DNA of 64,000 nucleotides from Mesorhizobium amorphae (lineage in GTDB: Bacteria; Pseudomonadota; Alphaproteobacteria; Rhizobiales; Rhizobiaceae): the NCBI GenBank assembly GCA_003240775.1, contig QFNI01000013.1, forward strand, positions 1 through 64,000, given 5' to 3'. Under the pieces are notes generated by a model, which worked only from the letters and a program-made list of their open reading frames with translations, made no database searches and was not told where the DNA came from. Shown piece after piece: positions 16,026 to 24,791 of the stretch (its first letter is position 1; each line of letters begins with the position of its first letter). The position numbers and the translations under genes were made by a program.

Positions 16026-18647
16026 TCAGCCCTGCTTCCCGGCTGGCTTGCCCGAGCCGTTGGTGGGGGCGGGCTTGGTGTCCTTCGCGATGCGCTGCAT
16101 GTCGCTTGCCTCGCGGATCAGCCCGCCCATCTTGGCGAGGCTTCCGCCCTCGATGCCGATATCGGCCAGGAGGTTGTCGATGAGTGGTGCCTGCACGCGG
16201 TAGCGCAAAGCGCTCTCGATCACCTCGTCGGTCGGGTTGCGCGTGCTGCCGGTATCGCCCCCGAAGCCGCCTCCGCCCAGCTGCATGATGCGGATGTCGT
16301 TGATCTTCTCCATCGGCTTCACGGAAGCGGCGATGATGCCTTCCACATGCTCCAGCATCTTGCGCCGGAAGATCGACAGCCGCGCCTCGTCGGTCAGCAC
16401 GTTCTCGGCCTCGTTGACTAGCCGTTGCGCCTCGGCCTCGACCGCGCGGCGCACGCGCTCCGCTTCGGCTGCGATGCGCTTTTCCTGCGCGACTTTTTCG
16501 GCCAGCACGAGATCCACGCTCTGCCGCCGCTTAGCTTCTTCCGTCTCCCGCGTGGTGCGGATCTGCTCCTCGGCTTCCGCTGCGCGCGCCCGCGCAAGGT
16601 CTGCCTCCGCGCGCGCCGCCGACTCTTCGAGCGACTTCTGCGAGAGCGCGATGGCCTTCTCCATCTGCACGGTTTCCACCGTGCGCTCGCGGTCCACTTC
16701 CAGCTTGCGGCGGTCGCGCTCCTGGTTGATGCGGGCTTCGTCCAGGCCCCGCTCGGAAGCGATGCGGGCGCGCTCGATCTCCTCGCGCGACGCGATCTCA
16801 GCCTCCTGCAGCGCCTGCATCCGCGCGATCTCGAGTTGCTCGATGGCGCGGCGGCGCTCGAGCTTCGCCGCTTCCAGCACCCGCTCGCGCGACACCTCCG
16901 CCGTCTCGATCGCGCGCTGCGCCTCGATCTCGGCCTGGCGCACGCGGGCGTCGGCTTCCGCGCGCTCGGAGCGCCGCGCGGCGAGCTCGATCACGCGCGC
17001 TTCTTCGGCCTCCTCCACCAGCCGCTTGCGGGTGATGTCGCTCACCTCGCGATCCTGCGCGGACTGGATGCGCTCCTTTTCGAGAGCAAGTTCGGATGCG
17101 ATCCGCTCGCGCTCCACCGCCTCGCGGCGTTTGATCTCGGCCTCCTCGATCGCCCGGTCGCGCGCGATCTGGCGGTTGCGCGTCAACTCTTCGGATGCGA
17201 TCCGCTCGGCCTCCAACTGCGCCTGGCTCTCGATGCGCGCGGCTTCCACGCCTTGCGTCGCCTCGATTTCCGCTGCGTCGATGACCCGCGTCCGCTCGAT
17301 CTCGCGGGCCCGCACGTTCTGCTCGGACGCGATGCGCTCGGTCGCGACCCGATCCTCCTGCGCGATGCGCGCGGCTTCCGTTGCTTCACGCGCCGCGATC
17401 TCCGCCTCATCGATGCGGCGCTGGCGCTCGATCTCCTGGGCGCGCGTTTCCTGCTCAAGCCGGATGCGCGCTTCGGTGACGGCCCGCTCCTGCTCGATGC
17501 GGGCGCGCTCGGTCGCTTCGCGCGCCACGATCTGCGCTTCTTCGATGGCCCGCTCGCGCTCGATCTCCAGAGCGCGCGTTTCGCGCTCGTTGGCGATGCG
17601 CGCTTCGGCCACCGCGCGTTCCTGCACGATGCGGGCCTTTTCCAGCTCCTCGCGCAAGCCGATCTCGGCCGCTTCCACCGCGCGCTGGCGCTCGATCTCG
17701 CGCTGGCGCACCTCGCGTTCGGAGGCGATGCGGGCTTCCGAGATCGCGCGCTCATGCGCGATGCGGTTCTTCTCGATGGCCTCGCGCGCGGTGATCTGAG
17801 CGCTCTCGGCTTCCGTGTCGCGCTCGGCGCGCTCACGCGCCAATTGCGCGCGCTGCACGGCGCGACGGAACTCCACGTCTCGTTCCTGTTCGAGGCGGGC
17901 TTCCTCGCTCGCGCGCTCGATCTCCAGCGACTGTTTTTCGGCCTCCAGGTTGCGCGCGCGGATCAGGATGTTCGATTCCTGCTCGATGTCGTTGCGGAGC
18001 TTGCGCTTCTCCTCGATGCTCTGGATCAGCGCGGTCAGGCCTTCGGCGTCGAAGCGATTGGACGGGTTGAAGAACTGGAGGTCGGTCTGGTCGATGTCCT
18101 TGATGGCGAGCGACTCCAGTTCCAGACCGTTCTTGTTCAGCCCCTCCTGCGCCACCTCCTGCACGCGACGGACGAACTCGCCGCGCTGCTCGTGCATCTC
18201 CTCCATGGTCATTTCGGCAGTCACCGTGCGCAGCGCGGATTCGAACTTGCCCGTCAAAAGCGCGTTCAGTGTGCCGGCTTCCAGCGTGCGGCGACCGAGC
18301 GTGGACGCCGCGAGCGAGACCGCCTCCCGCGTTGGGCGGATGCGGACATAGAACTCGGCCTCCACATCGACGCGCATCCGGTCGCGCGTGATCAGCGCCG
18401 CTTCCCGCGAGCGCACGATGGCGAGTGGGAGCGTGTTCATGTTGACCGGCGTGATGTCGTGCACGATCGGCCAGACGAAGGCGCCTCCGTCGATGACCAC
18501 CTTCTCACCCAGGAAACCCGTACGGACGAAGGAGACTTCCTTGGTGGAGCGGCGGTAGAGCCAGTTCATCACCACATAGACCACCGCGATCACGATGACC
18601 GCGAGAATGAGCCAGAGCACGATCTGGCCGATCAGCTGCCCGTTCAT
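16026..18647 (-). CDS. Flotillin/YqiK-like SPFH membrane protein with long repetitive coiled coil
   Basis: An 873-residue protein; the start at 18647 is set by a 4-nt ATGA overlap with the upstream gene. Residues about 4-28 are one membrane helix (QLIGQIVLWLILAVIVIAVV). Residues about 35-225 are an SPFH/Band-7 domain (NTLPLAIVRSREAALITRDR). Residues about 225-780 are almost entirely charged coiled coil, with six consecutive 44-residue repeats at 281-544. The C-terminal part (FRRKMLEHVEGIIAASVKPMEKI) matches the flotillin/YqiK C-terminus. YqiK-type flotillins are usually about 500-650 residues, so this one is long. Flotillins organise membrane microdomains; here it may scaffold the transporter or the multi-subunit hydroxylase at the membrane (inference). 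Confidence 0.88.
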   Translation of the reverse strand: MNGQLIGQIVLWLILAVIVIAVVYVVMNWLYRRSTKEVSFVRTGFLGEKVVIDGGAFVWPIVHDITPVNMNTLPLAIVRSREAALITRDRMRVDVEAEFYVRIRPTREAVSLAASTLGRRTLEAGTLNALLTGKFESALRTVTAEMTMEEMHEQRGEFVRRVQEVAQEGLNKNGLELESLAIKDIDQTDLQFFNPSNRFDAEGLTALIQSIEEKRKLRNDIEQESNILIRARNLEAEKQSLEIERASEEARLEQERDVEFRRAVQRAQLARERAERDTEAESAQITAREAIEKNRIAHERAISEARIASEREVRQREIERQRAVEAAEIGLREELEKARIVQERAVAEARIANERETRALEIERERAIEEAQIVAREATERARIEQERAVTEARIRLEQETRAQEIERQRRIDEAEIAAREATEAARIAQEDRVATERIASEQNVRAREIERTRVIDAAEIEATQGVEAARIESQAQLEAERIASEELTRNRQIARDRAIEEAEIKRREAVERERIASELALEKERIQSAQDREVSDITRKRLVEEAEEARVIELAARRSERAEADARVRQAEIEAQRAIETAEVSRERVLEAAKLERRRAIEQLEIARMQALQEAEIASREEIERARIASERGLDEARINQERDRRKLEVDRERTVETVQMEKAIALSQKSLEESAARAEADLARARAAEAEEQIRTTRETEEAKRRQSVDLVLAEKVAQEKRIAAEAERVRRAVEAEAQRLVNEAENVLTDEARLSIFRRKMLEHVEGIIAASVKPMEKINDIRIMQLGGGGFGGDTGSTRNPTDEVIESALRYRVQAPLIDNLLADIGIEGGSLAKMGGLIREASDMQRIAKDTKPAPTNGSGKPAGKQG
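17016..17807 (-). repeat. Six tandem 132-nt coding repeats (44-residue, hendecad coiled coil)
   Basis: Residues 281-544 of the SPFH protein align as six units of exactly 44 residues, each built of four 11-residue blocks with Ile or Val at the fifth position (for example EEAQIVAREAT, ERARIEQERAV, TEARIRLEQET, RAQEIERQRRI). The units have diverged, so this is old internal duplication under coiled-coil constraint, not recent slippage. The period breaks down after residue 544. Confidence 0.85.
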
Positions 18648-19498
18648 GGCGCGTCTCCTTGAGGCACTGGGGCTCTGCCCCGAATGGCTTTGAACCGGCG
18701 CGTCTGCGCTTCCAGCGCCTGCTCCGTCGGCAGGCGCTCCATGGAGGAGGCGCCGTAGAAGCCGTGGCAATTTCCGGTGTTTCGAAGGATGAACTCGGCA
18801 TCCTCCGGCTGCGCCACCGGCCCGCCGTGGACGAGCACGAGCACGTCGGGATTCACGCGAAGGGCTGCCTCCGACCACTCATCAACGAGAGCCGGGCAGT
18901 CTTCGAGCTTGAGCGCCGTTTCCGCTCCGATGGAGCCGCCGGTGGTGAGGCCGAGATGGCAGACCACGATGTCCGCGCCGGCTCGTGCCATCGCTTCCGC
19001 CTCGCCCACGTTGAAGACGTAAGGCGTGGTGAGCAGGTCGAGGGCGTGCGCCTTGGCGATCATGTCGACTTCCAGCGCGAACGACATGCCGGTTTCTTCG
19101 AGGTTGGCGCGGAAGGTGCCGTCGATCAGGCCCACGGTGGGGAAGTTCTGCACGCCCGAGAAGCCGGCACGGCGGATCTCTTCCAAGAACACGTCCATCA
19201 TACGGAACGGATCAGTGCCGTTGACGCCGGCGAGCACCGGCGTGTGCTTGACGATCGGAAGCACCTCGCGCGCCATGTCCATGACGATGGCGTTGGCGTC
19301 GCCATAGGCGAGCAGGCCTGCGAGCGAGCCGCGGCCGGCCATGCGGTAGCGGCCGGAATTGTAGATCACGATGAGGTCGATGCCCGCGGCTTCCTCGCAT
19401 TTGGCGGAAAGCCCGGTGCCCGCACCCCCGCCGATGATGGGGATGCCCTCAGCCTTCATGGCCTGGAAGCGTTCGAGGATGGTCTTGCGCGCGATCAT
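18644..19498 (-). CDS. Phosphoenolpyruvate-hydrolase-family TIM-barrel protein (Tm-1 C-terminal-domain-like)
   Basis: A 284-residue predicted TIM barrel of the family annotated 'phosphoenolpyruvate hydrolase' (COG5564-like). Marker segments are IPIIGGGAGTGLSAKCEEAAG, LIVIYNSGRYRMAGRGSLAG, GVQNFPTVGLIDG, GADIVVCHLGLTTGGSIG and LVLVHGGPVAQPEDA. It overlaps its neighbours by 4 nt on both sides. In many bacteria this family is found beside UPF0261/Tm-1-like genes, and tomato Tm-1 carries both parts in one chain. The enzymatic activity is not established; the fold and family are clear, the reaction is not. Confidence 0.85.
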   Translation of the reverse strand: MIARKTILERFQAMKAEGIPIIGGGAGTGLSAKCEEAAGIDLIVIYNSGRYRMAGRGSLAGLLAYGDANAIVMDMAREVLPIVKHTPVLAGVNGTDPFRMMDVFLEEIRRAGFSGVQNFPTVGLIDGTFRANLEETGMSFALEVDMIAKAHALDLLTTPYVFNVGEAEAMARAGADIVVCHLGLTTGGSIGAETALKLEDCPALVDEWSEAALRVNPDVLVLVHGGPVAQPEDAEFILRNTGNCHGFYGASSMERLPTEQALEAQTRRFKAIRGRAPVPQGDAP

Positions 19499-21678
19499 CC
19501 GCTCTTCCTCGCCCCTGCCCGCTTGGGCGAGCCGTGAAGCTCGCGGAAAGCGGCGAGCGCCGCGTCCACGAAACCTGCGTCGTTGATGTTGTGGGGCACG
19601 CGCACGAGGCGGCGCGCGGAGGTCTGGCGCACGGTTTCCTCAAGAGCTGCAAACAGAGCGCGGTCGGCCGCGGGGTCGTGGAACGGCTGGCCGGGCCGGT
19701 CGAGCGCGGAGACGCCCCCTTCCGGCAGAAGGAAGCGGACGGGTGCTTCCATGCTGTTCAGCTTGGCACCGATCCAGCAGCCGAATTCCGCATTCTCCTC
19801 GGCTGTCGTCCGCATCAAGGTCACCTGCGGGTTGTGTTGCACGAAGAGCCGGCGGCGGAAGCGCTCGGGGACAGAGTCGGGCGCGCCGAAATTGACCATG
19901 TCGAGCGCCCCACAGGAGCCGATGAAGGGGATGCGCTTGCGGATCACGGCGCCGAAGCGGTCCTCGGTCGCGGGGAAGATGCCGCCCACCAGCATGTCGG
20001 CGACTTCCGTGGTGGTGAGGTCGAGCACGGCACCGATCTGGCCGCCGTCGATCAGGTTCTCCATCGCGCGCCCGCCAGTGCCGGTGGCGTGGAACACCAA
20101 ACAATCGTGATCGGCTTCGAGGGCTTTGGTCACCGCCTGTATACAGGGCGTGGTCACGCCGAACATCGTGAGGCCCACCGTGGGCCGCGCATCGGCCGGC
20201 TTGCGTGTCTTGGTTTCCGCCGCGCGCGCCTTGACCATGCCGGCCAGCGCGTGCGCGCCGTTGCCAAGGATCGTGCGCGTGATTCCGTTCAGCCCCTGAA
20301 CGTCCGCCACGGCGGGCATCATCACGATGTCGGAGCCGCCGAGATAGGCGCGCGTGTCGGAAGCGGCGACAGTAGAGATCATCAGCTTCGGCACGCCTAT
20401 GGGCAGTGCGCGCATGGCAGGTGTCGCGAGGGCCGTGCCGCCCGATCCGCCCGCGCTGATCACGCCCATCACCCCGCCACGGGCCCGCATCCAGCGCTCG
20501 AAGGCGAGCGTCATGCCGGCCACCGCCTCGCCGCGGTCGGACGAGAACACGCCGCTCGCGCCGCGCGGGTGGAACGCCGCGATCTGATGGGCCGGCACGT
20601 CCGCACCCGAATGGCGGCCGGACGTGGAAAGATCGACCAAGCGCACGGGAAGGCCCTCGCCGCGAAGGATGTCGCGGATGAAACGCAACTCCTCGCCCTT
20701 GGTGTCGAGCGTGCCGGCAACCAGCACGACGGGCTCCCCGCCGGCGCTCAAGGGGCGAAGCTCGCCCACCGTTTCAGCAGGGATGAGCGCTGCGCTCGAG
20801 ACGATGCGCGCGGACTGTTCGAGCACGCGCACAGGCACGGGCTGCGACCAGCGCGTGGGCTGGGAGGGGTTGGAAAGGTAGATCTTGCGCGGGCCGGTCT
20901 GGACGGCAGCGGCCGCCTCGGACACGGGTGCCGTGTCCGCAGTCTTCTCCTCGCCGTGGCGGCCCACGCCCAGCATGCGCTGCTGAAGCTCGCGGTCGTT
21001 GGCGAGCTTCGCCGCTTCCGTTTCCCGGTTGATGCGGCCGTTGACCATGATCGCCACGCGCTCGGCGACGGTGGTGGCGACCCCGATGTTCTGCTCGATC
21101 ACGAGCACATCGACCGAGCCTTCCTCGCCCAGTCGCACCAGCATCTCGGCCACCTGGTTGACGATCACGGGGGCCAGGCCCTCGGTGGGTTCGTCCATCA
21201 CGAGAAGGCGCGGGTTGAGCAGCAGCGCGCGCGAGATGGCGAGCATCTGCTGCTCGCCGCCCGAAAGCTGGCCGCCGCCGTTGTTGCGGCGTTCGGCAAG
21301 GCGCGGGAAGGTCGCGTAGATACGCTCCACGGTCCACGCGCCCTTGGCCTTGCCGCCGATCAGGCGGAGGTGTTCGTCCACCGTCAGCGAGCGCCACAAG
21401 CGACGGCCCTGCGGCACATAGCCGATGCCCAGACGCGCGATGTCGGCCGGCTGCATGCCCACGAGTTCCCGGCCATTGAGCCGGATCGAGCCGGAGGCTG
21501 CGGGCACCAGGCCCATGATCGCCTTGCAGAGCGTGGTCTTGCCCATGCCGTTGCGGCCGACAACCGACAGCACGCCCGAAGGCAGAACGAGGTCGACGCC
21601 CTGGAGCGCATGGCTCGCGCCGTAGAAGACGTTGAGACCGCGCACTTCGAGGATCGGGGGGCCCGTGCGCTCAGCCAT
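19495..21678 (-). CDS. Fusion: LivF-type ABC ATPase + Tm-1-like (UPF0261) ATP-binding domain
   Basis: A 727-residue two-part protein. Residues about 8-237 are a branched-chain-type ABC ATPase: Walker A GRNGMGKT (41-48), signature LSGGEQQ (138-144), Walker B LLVMDEP (158-164). A linker of about 75 residues follows. Residues about 315-722 form a Tm-1-like/UPF0261 domain (VVLVAGTLDTKGEELRFI; GVISAGGSGGTALATPAMRA; VFHATGTGGRAME). The ATG at 21678 overlaps the livG stop by 8 nt. It takes the place of LivF in the importer and at the same time joins it to Tm-1-type function. It overlaps the TIM-barrel gene by 4 nt. Confidence 0.88.
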   Translation of the reverse strand: MAERTGPPILEVRGLNVFYGASHALQGVDLVLPSGVLSVVGRNGMGKTTLCKAIMGLVPAASGSIRLNGRELVGMQPADIARLGIGYVPQGRRLWRSLTVDEHLRLIGGKAKGAWTVERIYATFPRLAERRNNGGGQLSGGEQQMLAISRALLLNPRLLVMDEPTEGLAPVIVNQVAEMLVRLGEEGSVDVLVIEQNIGVATTVAERVAIMVNGRINRETEAAKLANDRELQQRMLGVGRHGEEKTADTAPVSEAAAAVQTGPRKIYLSNPSQPTRWSQPVPVRVLEQSARIVSSAALIPAETVGELRPLSAGGEPVVLVAGTLDTKGEELRFIRDILRGEGLPVRLVDLSTSGRHSGADVPAHQIAAFHPRGASGVFSSDRGEAVAGMTLAFERWMRARGGVMGVISAGGSGGTALATPAMRALPIGVPKLMISTVAASDTRAYLGGSDIVMMPAVADVQGLNGITRTILGNGAHALAGMVKARAAETKTRKPADARPTVGLTMFGVTTPCIQAVTKALEADHDCLVFHATGTGGRAMENLIDGGQIGAVLDLTTTEVADMLVGGIFPATEDRFGAVIRKRIPFIGSCGALDMVNFGAPDSVPERFRRRLFVQHNPQVTLMRTTAEENAEFGCWIGAKLNSMEAPVRFLLPEGGVSALDRPGQPFHDPAADRALFAALEETVRQTSARRLVRVPHNINDAGFVDAALAAFRELHGSPKRAGARKSG

Positions 21679-22483
21679 GGCCGAGACCTCCGGGGCCGCC
21701 CAGATAAAGCTCCTGGACCTGCGGGTCGCCTTCGATCTCAGCGGGCTTGCCTTCCTTGAAGACACGCCCGTTGTGCATCATCGTCACGCTTTCGGAGACG
21801 CGGAGCGCGACATCCATGTCGTGCTCGATGATGATGTAGCCGATGTGTCCCGGCAGATTGCCGAGGATCTCGATCAGTTCCTTGCGCTCGGTGGGCGAAA
21901 GGCCCGCCGCGGGCTCGTCGAACAGGATGAAGCGGGGTGCGCCGGCCAAGGCGAGCGCTATCTCGAGCTGGCGCTGCTGGCCGTAGGCGAGTTCGGAAAC
22001 CTTGGTGTCGCGCAGCTCATGGAGATGCACCGCGCTCGCAAGCTGTTCGGATGCATGCACGAGCGCATCCGAGCGGCGGGGGCGCACGAGCGAGAAGCGG
22101 CCGCGCGAGACGCCGCGGCAGGCGAGGTAGATGTTGTCGAGAACGCTCAGGCCCCCGAACAGGAGCGAAATCTGGTAGGTGCGGCGCAAGCCCCGCCGGA
22201 TGCGCTCATGGGCGGGAAAGGCCGTCACGTCCTCGCCAAACAGGCGGATGGTGCCCGATGTCGGCAGGAAGTCGCCGGTGATGCAGTTGAAGAGCGTGGT
22301 CTTGCCGGCCCCGTTCGAGCCCAGAACCGCACGGCGCTCGCCGGGGCGGACGGTGATCGACACATCGGTGAGCGCAGCCAACGCCCCGAACAGGCGGGTG
22401 ACGCCGCGCAGTTCCAGCGCGTTGGCCGTGCCAGCCGCCGAAAGGCGCTGGGCGACGCTGGTGGTCTGAGAAGCGAGCGCCAT
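21671..22483 (-). CDS. livG: LivG-type ABC transporter ATP-binding protein
   Basis: A 270-residue cytoplasmic ATPase of the branched-chain amino-acid/amide importer class. It has Walker A GSNGAGKT, QQRQLEIALALAG in place of a canonical LSGG signature, Walker B FILFDEP and the LivG C-terminal extension (GKPAEIEGDPQVQELYLG). The start at 22483 shares a base with the livM stop. It pairs with the ATPase half of the next gene. The substrate class is unknown; 'liv' here denotes family, not leucine specificity. Confidence 0.92.
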   Translation of the reverse strand: MALASQTTSVAQRLSAAGTANALELRGVTRLFGALAALTDVSITVRPGERRAVLGSNGAGKTTLFNCITGDFLPTSGTIRLFGEDVTAFPAHERIRRGLRRTYQISLLFGGLSVLDNIYLACRGVSRGRFSLVRPRRSDALVHASEQLASAVHLHELRDTKVSELAYGQQRQLEIALALAGAPRFILFDEPAAGLSPTERKELIEILGNLPGHIGYIIIEHDMDVALRVSESVTMMHNGRVFKEGKPAEIEGDPQVQELYLGGPGGLGHG

Positions 22484-23568
22484 CAGAGCCCCTTCCCCCC
22501 GCTGCCTTGGAGGGACGAAGCCGCCCGCATACGCGCGCGCAGCTTGGGCCACAGGCCGAGGATGCCGTCCGGCGACCAGAAAACGATGGCCAGGAAGACG
22601 AGGCCGACAAGCAGCTGGAAGCGCTCGCCGGGGATGCCTAACAGCACCAGGAAGTCGAGCGCGAAGGTGCGCAAGAGCACGAAGATCAGCGCGCCGATGA
22701 AGGGACCGATCGGATGGCGGATGCCACCGATGACCGCGATGATCAGGATGTCGATGGCCGGCCCCACGGCTACCGTGCCGGGCGAGACCTGGGCGTTCAG
22801 CCAGACGAGCAGCACGCCGGCGACGGCTGCGATGAAGCTCGCAAACGCATAGGCCGCGATGCGATGGGCGGTGACGTTGAAGCCGAGCGCCGCCATCCGG
22901 CGCGGGTTGTCGCGCACGCCTTGCAAAGCCAGGCCGAAGGGCGAGCGCGCGACATATGTGACGGCGAAGTAGCTGAGGGCCGCAAAGACCAGCGTGAGAT
23001 AATAGAGCGGCACGGGCTGGCGCCAGTCGACGCCGAAGAGCTGTGGCGGCAGGACCTGGTTGAAGCCGTTGAAGCCGTTGAACACCGCATAGTTCTGCCG
23101 CGTGAAGTAGAAGAAGGCGGCAGCGATCGCGAGGGTGATCATGATCGTGTAGATGCCCTCGGTGCGGACCGCGAGAGCGCCGGTCAAGGTGCCGAAGGCC
23201 GTTGCGATGACGAGCGCCACGGGCACGGCCACCCACCAGGGCGCGCCCAGGCTGATCGTCGTCACGCCTGAGGTGCCGAACACCGCGACCATGTAGGCGG
23301 CCAAGCCCGCCACGCTCATCTGCGCCAGGCTCACCATGCCGCCATAGCCGCCCAGGAACATCAGGCTGAGCGCGACCATGCCCAAGATGAAGGCCCAGCC
23401 GAAGATCTGGAAGAGCACGAAGCCCGACGCTGCGGCCGGCATCAGAAGCAGCACCGCGCCCACCGCCCACCAGCCCCAGTGGATGCCGGCGAGGTTCGCT
23501 GTGCCGGTGCGCGAGGCGAGCCAGCGGAAATCCTGGGCGGGCGAGAAGCGGAGATCGGTGGAGGCCAT
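22483..23568 (-). CDS. livM: LivM-type ABC transporter permease
   Basis: A 361-residue inner-membrane permease with about nine hydrophobic segments and LivM hallmarks (GGYGGMVSLAQMSVAGLAAY; GVRDNPRRMAALGFNV; GGIRHPIGPFIGALIFVLL). It starts 1 nt after the livH stop and overlaps livG by one base. It forms the translocation path with LivH. Confidence 0.93.
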   Translation of the reverse strand: MASTDLRFSPAQDFRWLASRTGTANLAGIHWGWWAVGAVLLLMPAAASGFVLFQIFGWAFILGMVALSLMFLGGYGGMVSLAQMSVAGLAAYMVAVFGTSGVTTISLGAPWWVAVPVALVIATAFGTLTGALAVRTEGIYTIMITLAIAAAFFYFTRQNYAVFNGFNGFNQVLPPQLFGVDWRQPVPLYYLTLVFAALSYFAVTYVARSPFGLALQGVRDNPRRMAALGFNVTAHRIAAYAFASFIAAVAGVLLVWLNAQVSPGTVAVGPAIDILIIAVIGGIRHPIGPFIGALIFVLLRTFALDFLVLLGIPGERFQLLVGLVFLAIVFWSPDGILGLWPKLRARMRAASSLQGSGGKGL

Positions 23569-23569
23569 G

Positions 23570-24583
23570 CTAGCGCGTCCGCCCGAACAGGCCCTGGGGG
23601 CGGAAGGCCAGAACGACGACCATGATCAGGAAGGTGAGCACGACGGCGTAGGTGGGGAAGTAGACCGAGCCGAACTGCTCGGCCAGACCGATTAGAAGCG
23701 CGCCGAGCGCAGCACCCGGGATCGAGCCCATGCCGCCCACGATCACCACGACGAGGGAGGCGAGCAGAAAGCGCGTGTCCTCGCCCGGCGCCATCGACTG
23801 GAACGTGCCGCCCACCACGCCTGCGACGCCGGCCAGCCCCGCCCCGAAGGCGAAGACGAGCACGAACACGCGCTGGATGTGGACGCCGGTGGCCGAAAGC
23901 ATGTCGCGGTCGTCGACGCCCGCGCGCACCAGCATGCCGATGCGCGTGCGGTTGAGCACGAGCCACATGGCGACGCCGATGGCGATGGCGCCGAGCAGGA
24001 TCACCAGCCGCACCATGGGATAGGACAAGAAGACCGGCTCACCGGAGCGCTTGATGGCGGTGACAAGCGGCAGCTCGACGGGCCCGGCCAGCCATTCGGG
24101 CGCGAGAATCTGGTAGAAGCCGCCGCCCCAGGTCCAGAGCATGAGGTCTGCGAGCACGATGGAGATGCCGATGGTCACCAGCGTCTGGCGCAGGTCCTCG
24201 CCCTCCATGCGGCGGAAGACAAAGATCTGGAGGAGCACGCCGAGCACGCCGACGACGATGAAGGCCGCCACGAAGGACAGGAGCCACCAGCCGGTCGTGG
24301 CGGCCACGCCGTAGCCCACATAGCCGCCGAGCATGTAGAGCGAGCCATGCGCCAGGTTCACGTTCTTCATCAGGCCGAAGATCAGCGTGAAGCCGGACGC
24401 GACAAGGAAATAGAGCGCACCGAGCGTGATGCCGTTGAGCAGCGCGCTCAGGAACACCTTCTTGCGGCCGAACAGGTCTTCCATCGCGTCCGGCCAGGGC
24501 GCGAACACGGCCCAGACGAAGACCGCCGCCACCAGGAAGATGGCGAGAGACCAGGCCGGATGCCTGCGGGCGAACTCCCTCAT
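23570..24583 (-). CDS. livH: LivH-type ABC transporter permease
   Basis: A 337-residue permease with LivH features: LFGLMKNVNLAHGSLYMLGG-like sequence near the start, ATGVHIQRVFVLVFAFGAGLAG and VVVIVGGMGSIPGAALGALL. An N-terminal extension of about 45 residues (WSLAIFLVAAVFVWAVFAPW) adds one extra membrane segment. It is the first gene of the 20-kb minus-strand array and is divergent from the PLP-enzyme gene, so the array's main promoter should lie in 24584-24791. Confidence 0.92.
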   Translation of the reverse strand: MREFARRHPAWSLAIFLVAAVFVWAVFAPWPDAMEDLFGRKKVFLSALLNGITLGALYFLVASGFTLIFGLMKNVNLAHGSLYMLGGYVGYGVAATTGWWLLSFVAAFIVVGVLGVLLQIFVFRRMEGEDLRQTLVTIGISIVLADLMLWTWGGGFYQILAPEWLAGPVELPLVTAIKRSGEPVFLSYPMVRLVILLGAIAIGVAMWLVLNRTRIGMLVRAGVDDRDMLSATGVHIQRVFVLVFAFGAGLAGVAGVVGGTFQSMAPGEDTRFLLASLVVVIVGGMGSIPGAALGALLIGLAEQFGSVYFPTYAVVLTFLIMVVVLAFRPQGLFGRTR

Positions 24584-24791
24584 GGCCGCGCGAGGCGGCT
24601 CGGGATCGACTGTGCCAAGCTGCCTCCTCCCGAGCGCGTTGGTTTCGATCGTGAGGGGAAGCCTAGAGCGCGCGCGGGCGCGGACGCGTACCTTTCAGTC
24701 TGATCCTGCGCCGCAAGCAGCAGAGGTGCCGAGGAGGGTTCATCGCGGAAGCGGTCTCGACTAGGGAGAGCGGGCAAACGGGAAAGACGCC
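24584..24791. promoter_or_regulatory. Divergent intergenic region upstream of the livH array and the PLP gene
   Basis: This 208-bp gap separates the outward-facing livH array and PLP-enzyme gene and must contain at least one promoter. I found no convincing sigma-70 or sigma-54 element. No repeat or operator-like dyad stands out. Confidence 0.5.

Noticed and set aside
17016..17807. Regular 132-nt repeats as a CRISPR or satellite array
   Set aside because: The repeats are in frame, diverged at DNA level, contiguous without spacers, and explained by a coiled-coil protein.
16425..18662. A long open frame on the plus strand opposite the SPFH gene (about 745 codons)
   Set aside because: The repetitive GC-rich coiled-coil gene leaves its complement open. 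The translation is low-complexity, has no recognisable domain, and the minus-strand frame has clear SPFH motifs.
24584..24791. A sigma-54 promoter for the livH array
   Set aside because: TTGGCAC and CGGCAC-like stretches are present, but none has a TTGC-type -12 element at the right spacing.
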